64,000 nucleotides of DNA from Streptomyces sp. NBC_00154 (GTDB lineage: Bacteria; Actinomycetota; Actinomycetes; Streptomycetales; Streptomycetaceae). The stretch covers positions 434,001 through 498,000 of the forward strand of contig NZ_JAPEMI010000002.1 of assembly GCF_026342835.1 (NCBI RefSeq). Reading direction: 5' to 3'. The notes under the pieces were generated by a model. That model did no database searches. It was not told the DNA's origin and worked only from the letters and a program-made list of their open reading frames with translations. The translations under genes were made by a program, and so were the position numbers. This document shows, one piece after another, positions 16,494-24,984 of this stretch. The number at the start of each line of letters is the position of its first letter. Positions within the stretch are counted from its first letter, which is position 1.

Positions 16494-19064
16494 ATGAGTG
16501 ACGTACGGGCCAACATGAGTGGCGCATGGACCGGCGGGAGTGAAGAACGGACCGGCGGCGGTGGTGTACGTCCCGGACGCCTGAAGGTCTACCTCGGGGC
16601 CGCCCCGGGGGTGGGTAAGACCTACCGCATGCTCGACGAGGCGCGACGCAGGGCGGCGCGCGGCGCCGATGTCGTCGTGGGATTCGTCGAGTGCCATGGG
16701 CGTCCCAGCACGGAGGCGATGCTCGACGGGCTGGAAGTCGTCGATCGAGCCTCCTGCTCCTACCACGGCGGCGAGTTCACGGAGATGGACCTCGCCGCAG
16801 TCCTCGCGCGCCGCCCGCAGGTCGCGATCGTCGACGAGTTCGCCCACAGCAACGTCCCTGGCGGCGGCCGCAACCCCAAGCGCTGGCAGGACGTCGAGGA
16901 GCTGCTCGCGGCAGGGATCGATGTCATCAGCGCGCTCAACATCCAGCATCTCGAATCCCTCAACGACGTCGTTGAGAAGATCACCAGGGTGCCGCAGCAC
17001 GAGACGGTGCCCGATGAGGTCGTCCGCCGAGCCCATCAGATCGAGTTGGTGGACATGCCGCCCGAAGGGTTGCGCCGCCGGATGGCGCACGGCAACATCT
17101 ATGCGCCCGCGAAGGTCGACGCGGCGCTCGCCAACTACTTCCGACCCGGCAATCTGACTGCGCTGCGTCAGCTTGCCCTGCTGTGGGTGGCCGACCGAGT
17201 CGACGAGTCGCTCCAGTCGTACCGCTCCGAGCACGGCATCGGTGGGGTTTGGGAGATCCGGGAGCGGGTCGTGGTCGCGCTCACCGGCGGCCCCGAGGGC
17301 GACACCCTCATCCGGCGGGCTGCCCGCATCGCCGACCGGTCGGCCGGCGGTGACCTGCTCGCTGTCCACGTCACGCGCAGCGACGGGCTCGCCGCGGGCA
17401 CCTCGCACGCTTCCCTGGTCCGGCAGCGGCGGCTGATCGAGGACCTCGGTGGCAGCTACCACTCCGTGGTCGGCGATGACGTCGCCACCGCCCTGGTGGA
17501 GTTCGCGCGTGCCGAGAACGCCACCCAGCTCGTGCTCGGCACCAGCCGCCGGGGCCGCCTCGAACGCTTCGTCACCGGACGCGGCACCGGCGAGACGGTT
17601 GTCGAACTCTCCGGTGACATCGACATCCACACGGTCACGCACGAACGCGCAGGGCGCGGCACGCTGCTGCCCTCGCGCAGACGTACTCTGTCGACCGCAC
17701 GCCGGATCGCGGGCCCGGTCGCCGGCCTGCTGCTGCCGGTGGCGCTCACCTTCCTGTTGGATCTGGGCGCAGCCCGGGACAGACTCAACCTCACCAGCGA
17801 GGCACTGCTCTTCCTGCTCGCTGTGGTGGGGGTGGCCTGCATAGGTGGGGTCGCGTCGGCGGTGATCGCGTCGGTGACGGCGTCCCTGCTGCTCAACTAC
17901 TGGTTCATCCCGCCCATCGGGCAATTCACGTTGAACGATCCGAATGCCTTGCTGGCCCTGGCGGCCTTCGCGGTGGTGGCCGCCATAGTGGCTGCTGTCG
18001 TCGACCGTTCCCTGCGTCTGTCGCGGCGCTCGGCGCGGGCCACCGCCGAGGCGGAAACCATGTCGTCCCTCGCGGGCACCATCGTGCGCGGTGGCGCGAC
18101 GATCCCGGCGCTGGTGGAACGCACCCGCGAGACTTTCGGCATGGACTCGGCGGAGCTGGTGGACGAGCCGCCCGGAGGGGACGACGTGACGGCTGTACCC
18201 GCGGGACCCGGCGCCTTCCTGGTGCTGCGCGGCCGCCCCCTCCCGTCCTCCGAACGGCGCGTCCTGGCCGCCTTCGCGGCGCACGTGGGCGCCGCCGTCG
18301 AACGGGCCCGGCTCGCCGAGGCCGCCGCCGAGGTCGAACCGGTCAAGGCCGCCGACCGGATGCGTACGGCGCTGCTGCGGGCGGTCGGCCACGACCTGCG
18401 CACCCCGCTCGCCGCCGGCTGGGCAGCCGTCTCCTCGCTGCGCAGCCGTGACGTGGAGTTCTCCGACGAGGACCGGGGCGAGCTCCTCGCCACTGCCGAC
18501 GAGTCGATGGCCAAGCTGAACCGACTGGTGGAGAACCTGCTCGACCTCAGCCGACTGCAGGCAGGGGCGCTGACCCTGAACCTGCGCGCCACCACGTTCG
18601 AAGAGTTCCTGCCGGCGGCGCTGGCAGATACTCCTGAGGTCGAGGTGGGGGACCTGGAGGAGGTCCCGGCCGTGCTGGCCGACCCGCCCTTGCTGGAGCG
18701 GGTGGTCGCCAACCTCGCGGGTAACGCCGCCCGCCACAGTCCGGCCGGGCACAAGGTGCTGCTGACCGCCAGCACCCACGCAGGCCGCGTCGAACTGCGC
18801 GTCGTCGACCGCGGACCCGGCCTCCCGCCCACCGACCGCGACCGCCTCTTCGAACCCTTCCAGCGCCTCGGCGACACCGACAACACCAACGGACTCGGCC
18901 TGGGCCTGGCCCTCTCCCGGGGACTGACCGAGGCGATGGACGGCACCCTGACCCCTGAGGACACTCCCGGCGGGGGCCTGACCATGGTGCTGTCCCTGCC
19001 CTTCGCCGAGCGGGCGGAGCACCGCAGTGGTACGCAGAGCGTAGGAGGGCGGCGGGCCCCGTGA
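16494..19064 (+). CDS. kdpD: Second KdpD-family sensor histidine kinase (KdpD2)
   Basis: An 856-residue KdpD paralogue with no response regulator next to it. I use ATG 16494; ATG 16515 is an alternative, and no strong ribosome site decides. Order: Walker A GAAPGVGKT near residue 44, the FVECHGRPSTEAMLDGLE and NPKRWQDVEELL blocks, a Usp-like domain, four membrane helices, then HisKA with His633 in GHDLRTPLAAG. The ATPase domain has N box (NLAGNAARHSPAG), G1 (DRGPGLPPTDRDR) and G2 (GLGLGLALSRG). Catalysis therefore looks intact. It is followed by the RCK channel-like gene and is divergent from the antiporter. Signalling to the KdpE at 7793 is inferred only from the absence of another partner. 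Confidence 0.93.
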   Translation: MSDVRANMSGAWTGGSEERTGGGGVRPGRLKVYLGAAPGVGKTYRMLDEARRRAARGADVVVGFVECHGRPSTEAMLDGLEVVDRASCSYHGGEFTEMDLAAVLARRPQVAIVDEFAHSNVPGGGRNPKRWQDVEELLAAGIDVISALNIQHLESLNDVVEKITRVPQHETVPDEVVRRAHQIELVDMPPEGLRRRMAHGNIYAPAKVDAALANYFRPGNLTALRQLALLWVADRVDESLQSYRSEHGIGGVWEIRERVVVALTGGPEGDTLIRRAARIADRSAGGDLLAVHVTRSDGLAAGTSHASLVRQRRLIEDLGGSYHSVVGDDVATALVEFARAENATQLVLGTSRRGRLERFVTGRGTGETVVELSGDIDIHTVTHERAGRGTLLPSRRRTLSTARRIAGPVAGLLLPVALTFLLDLGAARDRLNLTSEALLFLLAVVGVACIGGVASAVIASVTASLLLNYWFIPPIGQFTLNDPNALLALAAFAVVAAIVAAVVDRSLRLSRRSARATAEAETMSSLAGTIVRGGATIPALVERTRETFGMDSAELVDEPPGGDDVTAVPAGPGAFLVLRGRPLPSSERRVLAAFAAHVGAAVERARLAEAAAEVEPVKAADRMRTALLRAVGHDLRTPLAAGWAAVSSLRSRDVEFSDEDRGELLATADESMAKLNRLVENLLDLSRLQAGALTLNLRATTFEEFLPAALADTPEVEVGDLEEVPAVLADPPLLERVVANLAGNAARHSPAGHKVLLTASTHAGRVELRVVDRGPGLPPTDRDRLFEPFQRLGDTDNTNGLGLGLALSRGLTEAMDGTLTPEDTPGGGLTMVLSLPFAERAEHRSGTQSVGGRRAP

Positions 19065-19204
19065 AGGACGGCTGACACCTGGTACGGCATGGGCGGCCGG
19101 CCCGCGGTACGCCAGACACACCCCACACCGCTGATGGACGCATACGGAATGTTGACGCCGAGCCCCTCGCTCACCCGGAACCGGACAGGTCCGCCCTGTC
19201 GTTC

Positions 19205-21142
19205 TTGACTGATGTGACGTCAACTCTCCATCTCCAAAGGGAACTTGGCCCCCGCTCTCAGCACATGGTGATCTGCGGCGACGACGGGCTCGCGCGCCGG
19301 CTCGCCGTCGAACTGGACGCCGTGTGCGGCGAGGCCGTTACCGTCGTACTGCCGTCACGAAGGGACGAGCACGGCGCCGAGATCGCCGCGATGCACCGCG
19401 ACCCGCGCTCGCCCATCGAGCTGCTGGTAGCGACGCACTTGGACGAACAGACCCTGAGGGCCGCAGGCGTACAGCGTGCTGCGGCCCTCGCACTGACCTA
19501 CGCCGACGACCAGGTCAACATGACCGCGGCGCTGCTGGCCCGAGGCCTCAACCCGTCCATACGCCTGGTCATCCGCATGTTCAACCGCGAGCGCGGACGC
19601 CATCTGGAACGCCTCCTGGACCGGGCAGCCGCTGAGGCCAGGGCCGGAAACGACGACGATCCCCGGCCGGACATGTCGACCACGGTGCTGTCCGACGCCG
19701 ACACCGCCGTGCCAGAGCTGGTGGCCGCCGCCGCGGTCGGTTACGGCCACACCCTGCAGGTCGAGGGCAAGGTATTCCGCGGCGTCGTACGAGCCGCGGG
19801 CACGCCGCCTCGGTCGACCGATCTGGCCACACTCGCCGTGCTCTCCGGCGCGCACCAGGACGACCCGGCGAGCGACGACAGCCCCGAAACACCGGGCGAG
19901 GAAGGCACCCAGCTGCTGCCGGACACCCACACCGCCTACCACCGGCAGTTCACACACGGTCGGCTGATGCTCGAAGAGGTAACCCATCACCACGCGCCCG
20001 AGCCGGCCGCCCGGGAGCGGCGTGGCCGCGTCGGCGGCTGGCTGAGGGCGCGGCTCGCGCATCTGCCGTGGAGGGTCTTCCTCTCCCGCGAGGTCATCGC
20101 CGTCTTCGGCGCGCTGGCCGCGATCGTCGTCGCGCTCGCGGTCGCCACGGCGTTGTTCGCGCACGAGCACCCTTGGTGGAAGAACGTCTACCTGCCCTTG
20201 CTGGACATCTTCACCATGGGCGACCCGGCCACCGACGAGGCAGCGGCCCGCCGGGTGCTGCAACTGATCGCGGGCTTCGTCGGACTCGCCGTGCTCCCGC
20301 TCGTCGTGGCCGCGACCATAAACGCCACCGAGGCGTTCCGCACCGCCACCGTCGGACTTCCGCCCGCCGACGACCTCAACGACCACATTGTCGTGGTCGG
20401 TCTCGGAAAGATCGGCACCCGTGTACTCGCTCAGCTGCGCACCACAGACCACAAGGTCGTGGCTGTCGAACGGGACCCGCACGCGCGCGGCGTCGCCCTC
20501 GCCCGCGAACTCGACGTACCGCTGGTGCTGGAGGACGCCGGAGCGCCAGGTGTCCTCGACCGGGCGCGCATCCGGCACAGCAAGTCGCTGCTGGTCCTCA
20601 CCCGCGATGACAGCGAGAACCTCGACATCGTGATGGCCGCACGCGAGACCACCCCGAGTGTGCGGGTGGTGATGCGGCTGTACGACGACGACTTCGCGGC
20701 CACCGTCCAGCGCACCCTGCGCGCTTCCTACCCTCAGGCCCCCACCCGCAGCCGCAGTGTCTCGGCGCTCGCCGCACCGTCCTTCGCCGCCGCGATGATG
20801 GGCCGTCATGTGCTGGGGGTGATGCCGGTCGAGCGCGGCTCGCTGCTGTTCACCGTGGTGGACGTGGCCGGGCATCCCGAGCTCGAAGGACGCTCGATCC
20901 ACGAGGCGTTCCGGGAGCACGAGTGGCGGGTCCTGGCCGTCGGCTCGGCCGTGGCCCACCCCACGCCGTCCTCGACGGATACCCTCGCCGGCATCCGGTT
21001 CCGCCGACCCGGCTTCGACTGGCGCCCGTCGCACGGGCGGGTTCTGCGTGCGGGCGACCGCGTCGTGCTGGCCACGACGCGGCGTGGCCTGGACATCCTC
21101 ATGACTGGGGTGCAGCCGCATCCGGCGGACAGGCGAGGATGA
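19205..21142 (+). CDS. RCK-TM-pore-TM-RCK ion-channel-like protein (TrkA-N domains)
   Basis: A protein of about 645 residues; the start is uncertain (TTG 19205, GTG 19214 or ATG 19265). An N-terminal RCK/TrkA-N-like domain (MVICGDDGLARRLAVELDA) comes first. It is followed by a linker, TM1 (about residues 298-318), a short re-entrant-like stretch with IFTMGDP near residue 337, TM2 (about 352-376), and a second RCK domain with the Rossmann loop VVVGLGKIGTRVLAQL, then a TrkA-C-like tail. This is the plan of a two-helix K+ channel gated by nucleotide-binding RCK domains, but the canonical TVGYG filter is replaced by TMGDP. It may be a CASTOR/POLLUX-like or non-selective channel. It directly follows kdpD2. 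Confidence 0.8.
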   Translation: MTDVTSTLHLQRELGPRSQHMVICGDDGLARRLAVELDAVCGEAVTVVLPSRRDEHGAEIAAMHRDPRSPIELLVATHLDEQTLRAAGVQRAAALALTYADDQVNMTAALLARGLNPSIRLVIRMFNRERGRHLERLLDRAAAEARAGNDDDPRPDMSTTVLSDADTAVPELVAAAAVGYGHTLQVEGKVFRGVVRAAGTPPRSTDLATLAVLSGAHQDDPASDDSPETPGEEGTQLLPDTHTAYHRQFTHGRLMLEEVTHHHAPEPAARERRGRVGGWLRARLAHLPWRVFLSREVIAVFGALAAIVVALAVATALFAHEHPWWKNVYLPLLDIFTMGDPATDEAAARRVLQLIAGFVGLAVLPLVVAATINATEAFRTATVGLPPADDLNDHIVVVGLGKIGTRVLAQLRTTDHKVVAVERDPHARGVALARELDVPLVLEDAGAPGVLDRARIRHSKSLLVLTRDDSENLDIVMAARETTPSVRVVMRLYDDDFAATVQRTLRASYPQAPTRSRSVSALAAPSFAAAMMGRHVLGVMPVERGSLLFTVVDVAGHPELEGRSIHEAFREHEWRVLAVGSAVAHPTPSSTDTLAGIRFRRPGFDWRPSHGRVLRAGDRVVLATTRRGLDILMTGVQPHPADRRG

Positions 21143-21226
21143 GGTGTGCCGCTTTTCGCCGGCATCGGTGTTGCGGCCACCCGGCCAGTCTGCAGTGCGG
21201 GACTTCGTGCGACGGGTGCGGCGGGC

Positions 21227-21784
21227 TCAGTCCAGGTCGGACACTTTGAACACGTTCAAGGCCGTCTCGCGGTCGATCCGCTTCGAGATCTGGCGCAGCG
21301 CGGTTGCCCCGCAGGTCAGGGAACCGCAGGCGTCGGACTTCTGGGCGTCCTCGTCGAGGCGATGCCACAGATCGGGGTTGTTCACGAGGACCTCGGGGTT
21401 GATCTCGACGCGTCCGCCGAAAGCGTCCCGCAGGCGGAGCCGTTGGGAGACGCCGTCCAGGCAGCGCACCGACACCAACACGTCGGTGCGTACCCGCTGT
21501 TCCCGCAGGAGACCCCGGGAAGCCATCCAGCCCTCGCCCGCGGTGACCCGGGCGGGGTACAGGACCACGAACAGCAGGACGGCGAGCCCCGCCCACAGTG
21601 TGCCCCGCACGATCGTGAGGCTGTCGGCCCCCCAGTCGACCAGCAGCAGAAGGCCGAGGAGCACGGCCGAGCAACGGATCGAGCTGCGGAGATCCCCTGC
21701 CCAGCGGCGGTCGTACGTCACTTCCGCGGGGGGCTCCTCGTGACTGTGGACCGCGTTGTGTCGCGCGGCGTTGCGGCGTCCCAT
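21227..21784 (-). CDS. Hypothetical two-helix membrane protein
   Basis: A 185-residue protein with two adjacent membrane helices (about residues 36-55 and 60-78) and a cytosolic C-terminal half rich in beta structure (VRTDVLVSVRCLDGVSQRLRLRD), which resembles PH-like membrane-anchored proteins of actinobacteria. The C-terminus contains SDACGSLTCGATAL with two Cys. It converges with the RCK gene. Function unknown. Confidence 0.65.
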   Translation of the reverse strand: MGRRNAARHNAVHSHEEPPAEVTYDRRWAGDLRSSIRCSAVLLGLLLLVDWGADSLTIVRGTLWAGLAVLLFVVLYPARVTAGEGWMASRGLLREQRVRTDVLVSVRCLDGVSQRLRLRDAFGGRVEINPEVLVNNPDLWHRLDEDAQKSDACGSLTCGATALRQISKRIDRETALNVFKVSDLD

Positions 21785-21896
21785 AACGCCGACGGTAGAG
21801 CCCCTGGGGAGCCAGAACCCCGTACCTTGACGTGACCCTGATGGACCTCCTGCTCCTCTTTGACGCCCCGGTCGTGGCGGGCAACGCGACGCCGCC

Positions 21897-22022
21897 GGTG
21901 TCGAGCCACGGCTGTACGTGCTCGGCTACGGCGACTGGACGGGGCCGGCCTCTGCCACCCTCATCGGGGTGGGGTGCCCGGCCCGCGATGCCGTCTGGCA
22001 GATCACCGAGCTGCCGGCCTGA
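21897..22022 (+). pseudogene. C-terminal remnant of an ArsO-like flavin oxidoreductase
   Basis: The plus frame ending at TGA 22020-22022 reads LYVLGYGDWTGPASATLIGV, the C-terminal signature of flavin-dependent monooxygenases found in actinobacterial arsenic-resistance clusters. The rest of the gene is missing upstream, so it is a truncated relic. It lies just before the thioredoxin-like gene. Confidence 0.6.
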
Positions 22023-22044
22023 GTGTCTGCGGCATGCTGGAGGC

Positions 22045-22365
22045 ATGCGGATCGAGGTCGTAGTCGTGAAGGAATGCCCGAACGAACAGCTGGCTGTCGG
22101 CCGGTTGTGGCGGGCTTTGGAGGCGGCCGGGCTGCACGAGGTCGATGTCGTCACGCGGGTGGTCACCGATCAGGCTGAGGCCGAACGCATCGGTTTCACC
22201 GGCTCCCCGACCGTCCTCATCGACGGAGAAGACCCGTTCGCAGAAGCCGGACGGACGCAGGGGATGGCCTGCCGTCTCTACCGCACGCCCGAGGGCTTGG
22301 ACGGCGCCCCCAGCGTCGGCCAGCTGCACCAGGCGCTCGCGACCGCCTTCCACCACGAATCCTGA
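22045..22365 (+). CDS. Small thioredoxin-fold protein
   Basis: A 106-residue protein; the ATG at 22045 has CTGGAGG just upstream. The N-terminal strand MRIEVVVVKECPNEQLAV carries a single Cys-Pro in the redox-site position. The middle block FTGSPTVLIDGEDPF with its cis-Pro-like SPT is typical of DF-family/alkylmercury-lyase-like thioredoxin folds found beside mercury and arsenic genes. A C-terminal ACRLYRTPEGLDGAPSV block follows. It is intact although both neighbours are broken. A role in metal(loid) handling is inferred from family context. Confidence 0.75.
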   Translation: MRIEVVVVKECPNEQLAVGRLWRALEAAGLHEVDVVTRVVTDQAEAERIGFTGSPTVLIDGEDPFAEAGRTQGMACRLYRTPEGLDGAPSVGQLHQALATAFHHES

Positions 22366-22417
22366 TCTGGGCTCACCCGGGCCACTGCGGGACGCAATCG
22401 CTGTAGGACGTGCCCGA

Positions 22418-22862
22418 TCATTTGCAGCAGTCGCACCCGGGACGGCAGCCGCACGCGTCGGCTCCGGTCGCTGGTATCGGCGCAGTTGCGGCCGGTGTCG
22501 CGCAACAGCCCTTGCCCTGCCAGGCGTCGCGGCCTTCCTTGACCGCGATGGCGGCGATGACGAGGGCGGCGATGGGGTCGGCCCAGGGCCAGCCGAGGGT
22601 GGTGTTGAGGACCAGGCTGACCAGGAGAACGGCGGAGAGGTAGGTGCACAGCAGGGTCTGCTTGGAGTCGGCGACCGCACTGGCGGAGCCGAGTTCGCGG
22701 CCGGCCTTGCGCTGGGCGGCGGAGAGGAACGGCATCACAGCCGGGGACAGCACGGCGATGACGATGCCGGGGATGGAACGTTCAGCCTCCCCGGTGCCGG
22801 TCAGCGCCCGGACCGCGTCGACGCTGACGTACGCGGCGAGCGCGAAGAAGGAGATGGCAATG
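22418..22862 (-). pseudogene. Cation-efflux (CDF-like) transporter, N-terminus lost
   Basis: The minus-strand frame ends at 22418 and contains a long CDF-like membrane part (VADSKQTLLCTYLSAVLL, then GWPWADPIAALVIAAIAVKE). It finishes in a Cys-rich tail (KGCCATP... CGCRPGCDCCK) suited to metal binding. The homology stops at about 22860, where sequence from a plus-strand oxidoreductase gene begins, so the N-terminal helices are missing. The C-terminal half is otherwise intact. Confidence 0.7.
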
Positions 22863-23812
22863 TCGACGCCTCCGGCACTTGGACCACCCCGAGCCCGGCC
22901 GGCGCCAGCGGCCTTCGCGCCCTCGGCGAGAAGACGGCGGCCGACCGCATCGCCTACCGTGTACCGGACTTGAAGGACCCGGCCGTCCGCGCCCGCTACG
23001 CCGGCAGGCGCACCGCCGTCATCGGCTCCGGCGCCTTCGCGTTCACCGCCCCGGCCACTCTCGCCGACGTCGCGAAGGACGAGCCCGGCACGCACGTGGT
23101 GTGGATCCTGCGCCGCGGCATCAGCGGCTCCACCTTCGGCGGTGGCACCGCCGACCAGCTCCCTGCCCGCGGCGCTCTCGGCCTGGCCGCGAAGGCCGCC
23201 GTCGACAACGGCCACGCCGACGCGGTCACCGGCTTCCGCACCGAAGCCATCGAGCGTGACGGTGACGGCCGCCTGGTCCTGGTCGGCGAGGACGGACGGC
23301 GGCTGGACCCGGTGGACGAGGTGATCGTGCTGACCGGGTTCCGCCCCGACCTGTCCTTCCTCTCCGAGATCCGCCTCGGCCTCGACGAGCGCCTCCAGGC
23401 ACCCACTGAGCTGGCCCCGCTGATCGACCCCAACCAGCACTCCTGCGGCACCGTCTACCCCCACGGCCACCGCGAACTGTCCCACCCCGAACCCGGCATC
23501 TACCTGGTCGGCACGAAGTCCTACGGCCGCGCCCCGACCTTCCCCGCCATGACCGGCTACGAGCAGGTCCGCTCCGTCACCGCCGCCATCGCCGGGGACA
23601 CCGAAACTGCCGACCGCGTCGAACTCACCCTCCCCGAGAGCGGAGTCTGCGGCGGCGCCGGACTCTTCGACGACCCGGCAGCCGGCCAGGCCGACGGCAC
23701 GGACTGCTGCGCCGCTCCGGCAGTCGCTCTCGTACAGATCGGCGCCGGCACCTCTTTGCCGATTGCAGCCACTGCCGACGAATCGTCGTCCGGCGGCTGC
23801 TGCGGAGCCTGA
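22859..23812 (+). pseudogene. FAD-dependent oxidoreductase (ArsO-like), N-terminus lost
   Basis: From about 22859 the plus frame reads DASGTWTTPSP, then YAGRRTAVIGSGAFAFTAPA (second dinucleotide-binding loop), VDEVIVLTGFRPDLSFL and a C-terminal YGRAPTFPAMTGYEQVRSV block, ending with a Cys-rich SSGGCCGA tail. This is the C-terminal two thirds of a flavoprotein monooxygenase or thioredoxin-reductase-like enzyme of arsenic clusters. The FAD-binding N-terminal Rossmann domain is absent, and the frame runs upstream into the shadow of the truncated cation-efflux gene. Probably inactive. Confidence 0.75.
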
Positions 23813-23820
23813 ACCCCGGC

Positions 23821-23841
23821 GCCCCGGCCAACGGCCGGGGC
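23821..23841. terminator. Perfect 9-bp GC hairpin after the oxidoreductase relic
   Basis: GCCCCGGCC and GGCCGGGGC flank AAC, starting 8 nt after the stop codon. There is no T-run, as is common in Streptomyces. Confidence 0.6.
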
Positions 23842-23882
23842 AAACGGCGGCAGTGGGCTCGTGATTATCGAGCTCCACGGCT

Positions 23883-23914
23883 GACACTGTCCGGGCGCCT
23901 GCCCGGACAGTGTC
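23883..23914. terminator. Perfect 14-bp hairpin
   Basis: GACACTGTCCGGGC and its exact complement flank GCCT. Together with the hairpin at 23821 it forms a double terminator-like block. The TGTCCG element recurs several times downstream to about 24010, giving further weaker inverted pairs. Confidence 0.5.
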
Positions 23915-24089
23915 CAAAGCAGGTCAGGCGGGTTGTCCGTGGCCACTGCTCGTGGGTGTCCGGCGGTTGTCCGCTGGTGTCCGCCGCTTGTCGGACACGT
24001 CCGGACACGGGTGCGCTGCTCCAGACTCCCGGTTGTTGTTGGTTCTGGGCCGCAGCGGCAGTGCAGCCGGCCCTTACGTCATCGGCGCG

Positions 24090-24330
24090 GCCGCCGTCGA
24101 GGTGTCGTGTGAGGACGTTCGGCCGTGTATCTCGGCTGGTCCCGGCGTGGCCTGTGACCCTGCGACCGGCTTCATCTCCACGCACCTGTCGACCGACGCG
24201 GGCAATAACCTCGTCGTCGGGGGCGATGACGGGTTGTTCGTTCCTGCGGCTGCGGGCGGGGCCTTCACCACCGGCTGCGGTCTGGGCGGCGACGGCCCGG
24301 CCGGTGCCCCGCCGGCCGTGGTAACGGGAA
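24090..24330 (+). pseudogene. Phage tail-protein-like remnant
   Basis: The plus frame contains GVACDPATGFISTHLSTDAG followed by NLVVGGDDGLFVPAA, a pattern seen in minor tail or fibre proteins of actinophages (a short strand, AGN, then DGLFVP). There is no start and no other phage gene nearby, so I treat it as a relic. Low certainty. Confidence 0.35.
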
Positions 24331-24479
24331 CATGGCCCTACGCGTGCAGTGCTGGCCATGCTGGTCGGGTACCGGCGGATGGAGGAGCGGTACACCACCG
24401 ACCACGGTCAGGTCCCGGACGTCCTCGACGTCCAGGGCTGCGTGCTCGCCCTGGCCCGGCCGCGCATTCGGCACGGGGA

Positions 24480-24953
24480 TTCCCCGAAAAGCGGTACTAC
24501 ACGGCGGTCGGCAGGGAACTGGGGCTGGGTGAAGTCCCGCCGCCCGTGCGCGTTACCGACTCCCTCGTCATCGTGCCGGTCGGCGAGGTCAGCAAACTCA
24601 CCCAGCACGCTCTGACGGCCGCCTGTGCCCTCGGCCACGAGGTCGTCGCGGTCGCCGTGCACGGTGATCCCGCCAAGGCTCGTGCGTTGGAGGAGAGTTG
24701 GGATCGCTGGGATCCCGGTGTACGTCTGGATGTCATCGACAGCCCGCATCGCTCACTGGTGCAGCCCATCGTCGACTACGTCCGGCGGGCGGCGGAGGGA
24801 GGGCGACAGATCGCCGTCCTCATCCCCGAGGTGGAGCCCCTCCACCGCCGCTACCAGATCCTGCAGAATCAGCGCGGCCTGCTGCTGGCGGCCGCGCTGA
24901 GGGCCCGCACCGACGTCGTCGTGTGTGTCGTGCCGTACCGGCTGACTCTGTGA
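24480..24953 (+). pseudogene. C-terminal domain of a KimA-type K+ importer (APC superfamily), truncated
   Basis: The frame from about 24480 to the TGA at 24953 reads KRYYTAVGRELGL, SLVIVPVGEVSKLTQHAL, WDRWDPGVRLDVIDSPHRSL, YQILQNQRGLLLAAALR and ends VVCVVPYRLTL. From memory of the family, this matches the cytosolic C-terminal domain of Bacillus KimA (YdaO), a proton-coupled K+ importer, block for block (HYTAVGEQL, VIVPVAGVTTVVQ, VRLVTLHSSYRSLVHP, HNQSAFLL, TLPYHF). All membrane helices are missing upstream, so it cannot transport. It lies just past the 3' end of the convergent kdp copy 2 operon. Confidence 0.75.
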
Positions 24954-24984
24954 GGGATCGCAGGATCAGCCGGTACTCGGGCCG

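Noticed and set aside
22145..22858. Upstream extension of the ArsO-like oxidoreductase frame as a fused protein
   Set aside because: The extension lies antisense to the cation-efflux gene and over the thioredoxin-like gene and has no domain; the oxidoreductase is truncated at about 22859.
23940..24010. Short TGTCCG repeats that might be a CRISPR-like array
   Set aside because: Units are only 6-8 nt with irregular spacing; no direct repeat of CRISPR length and no cas gene.
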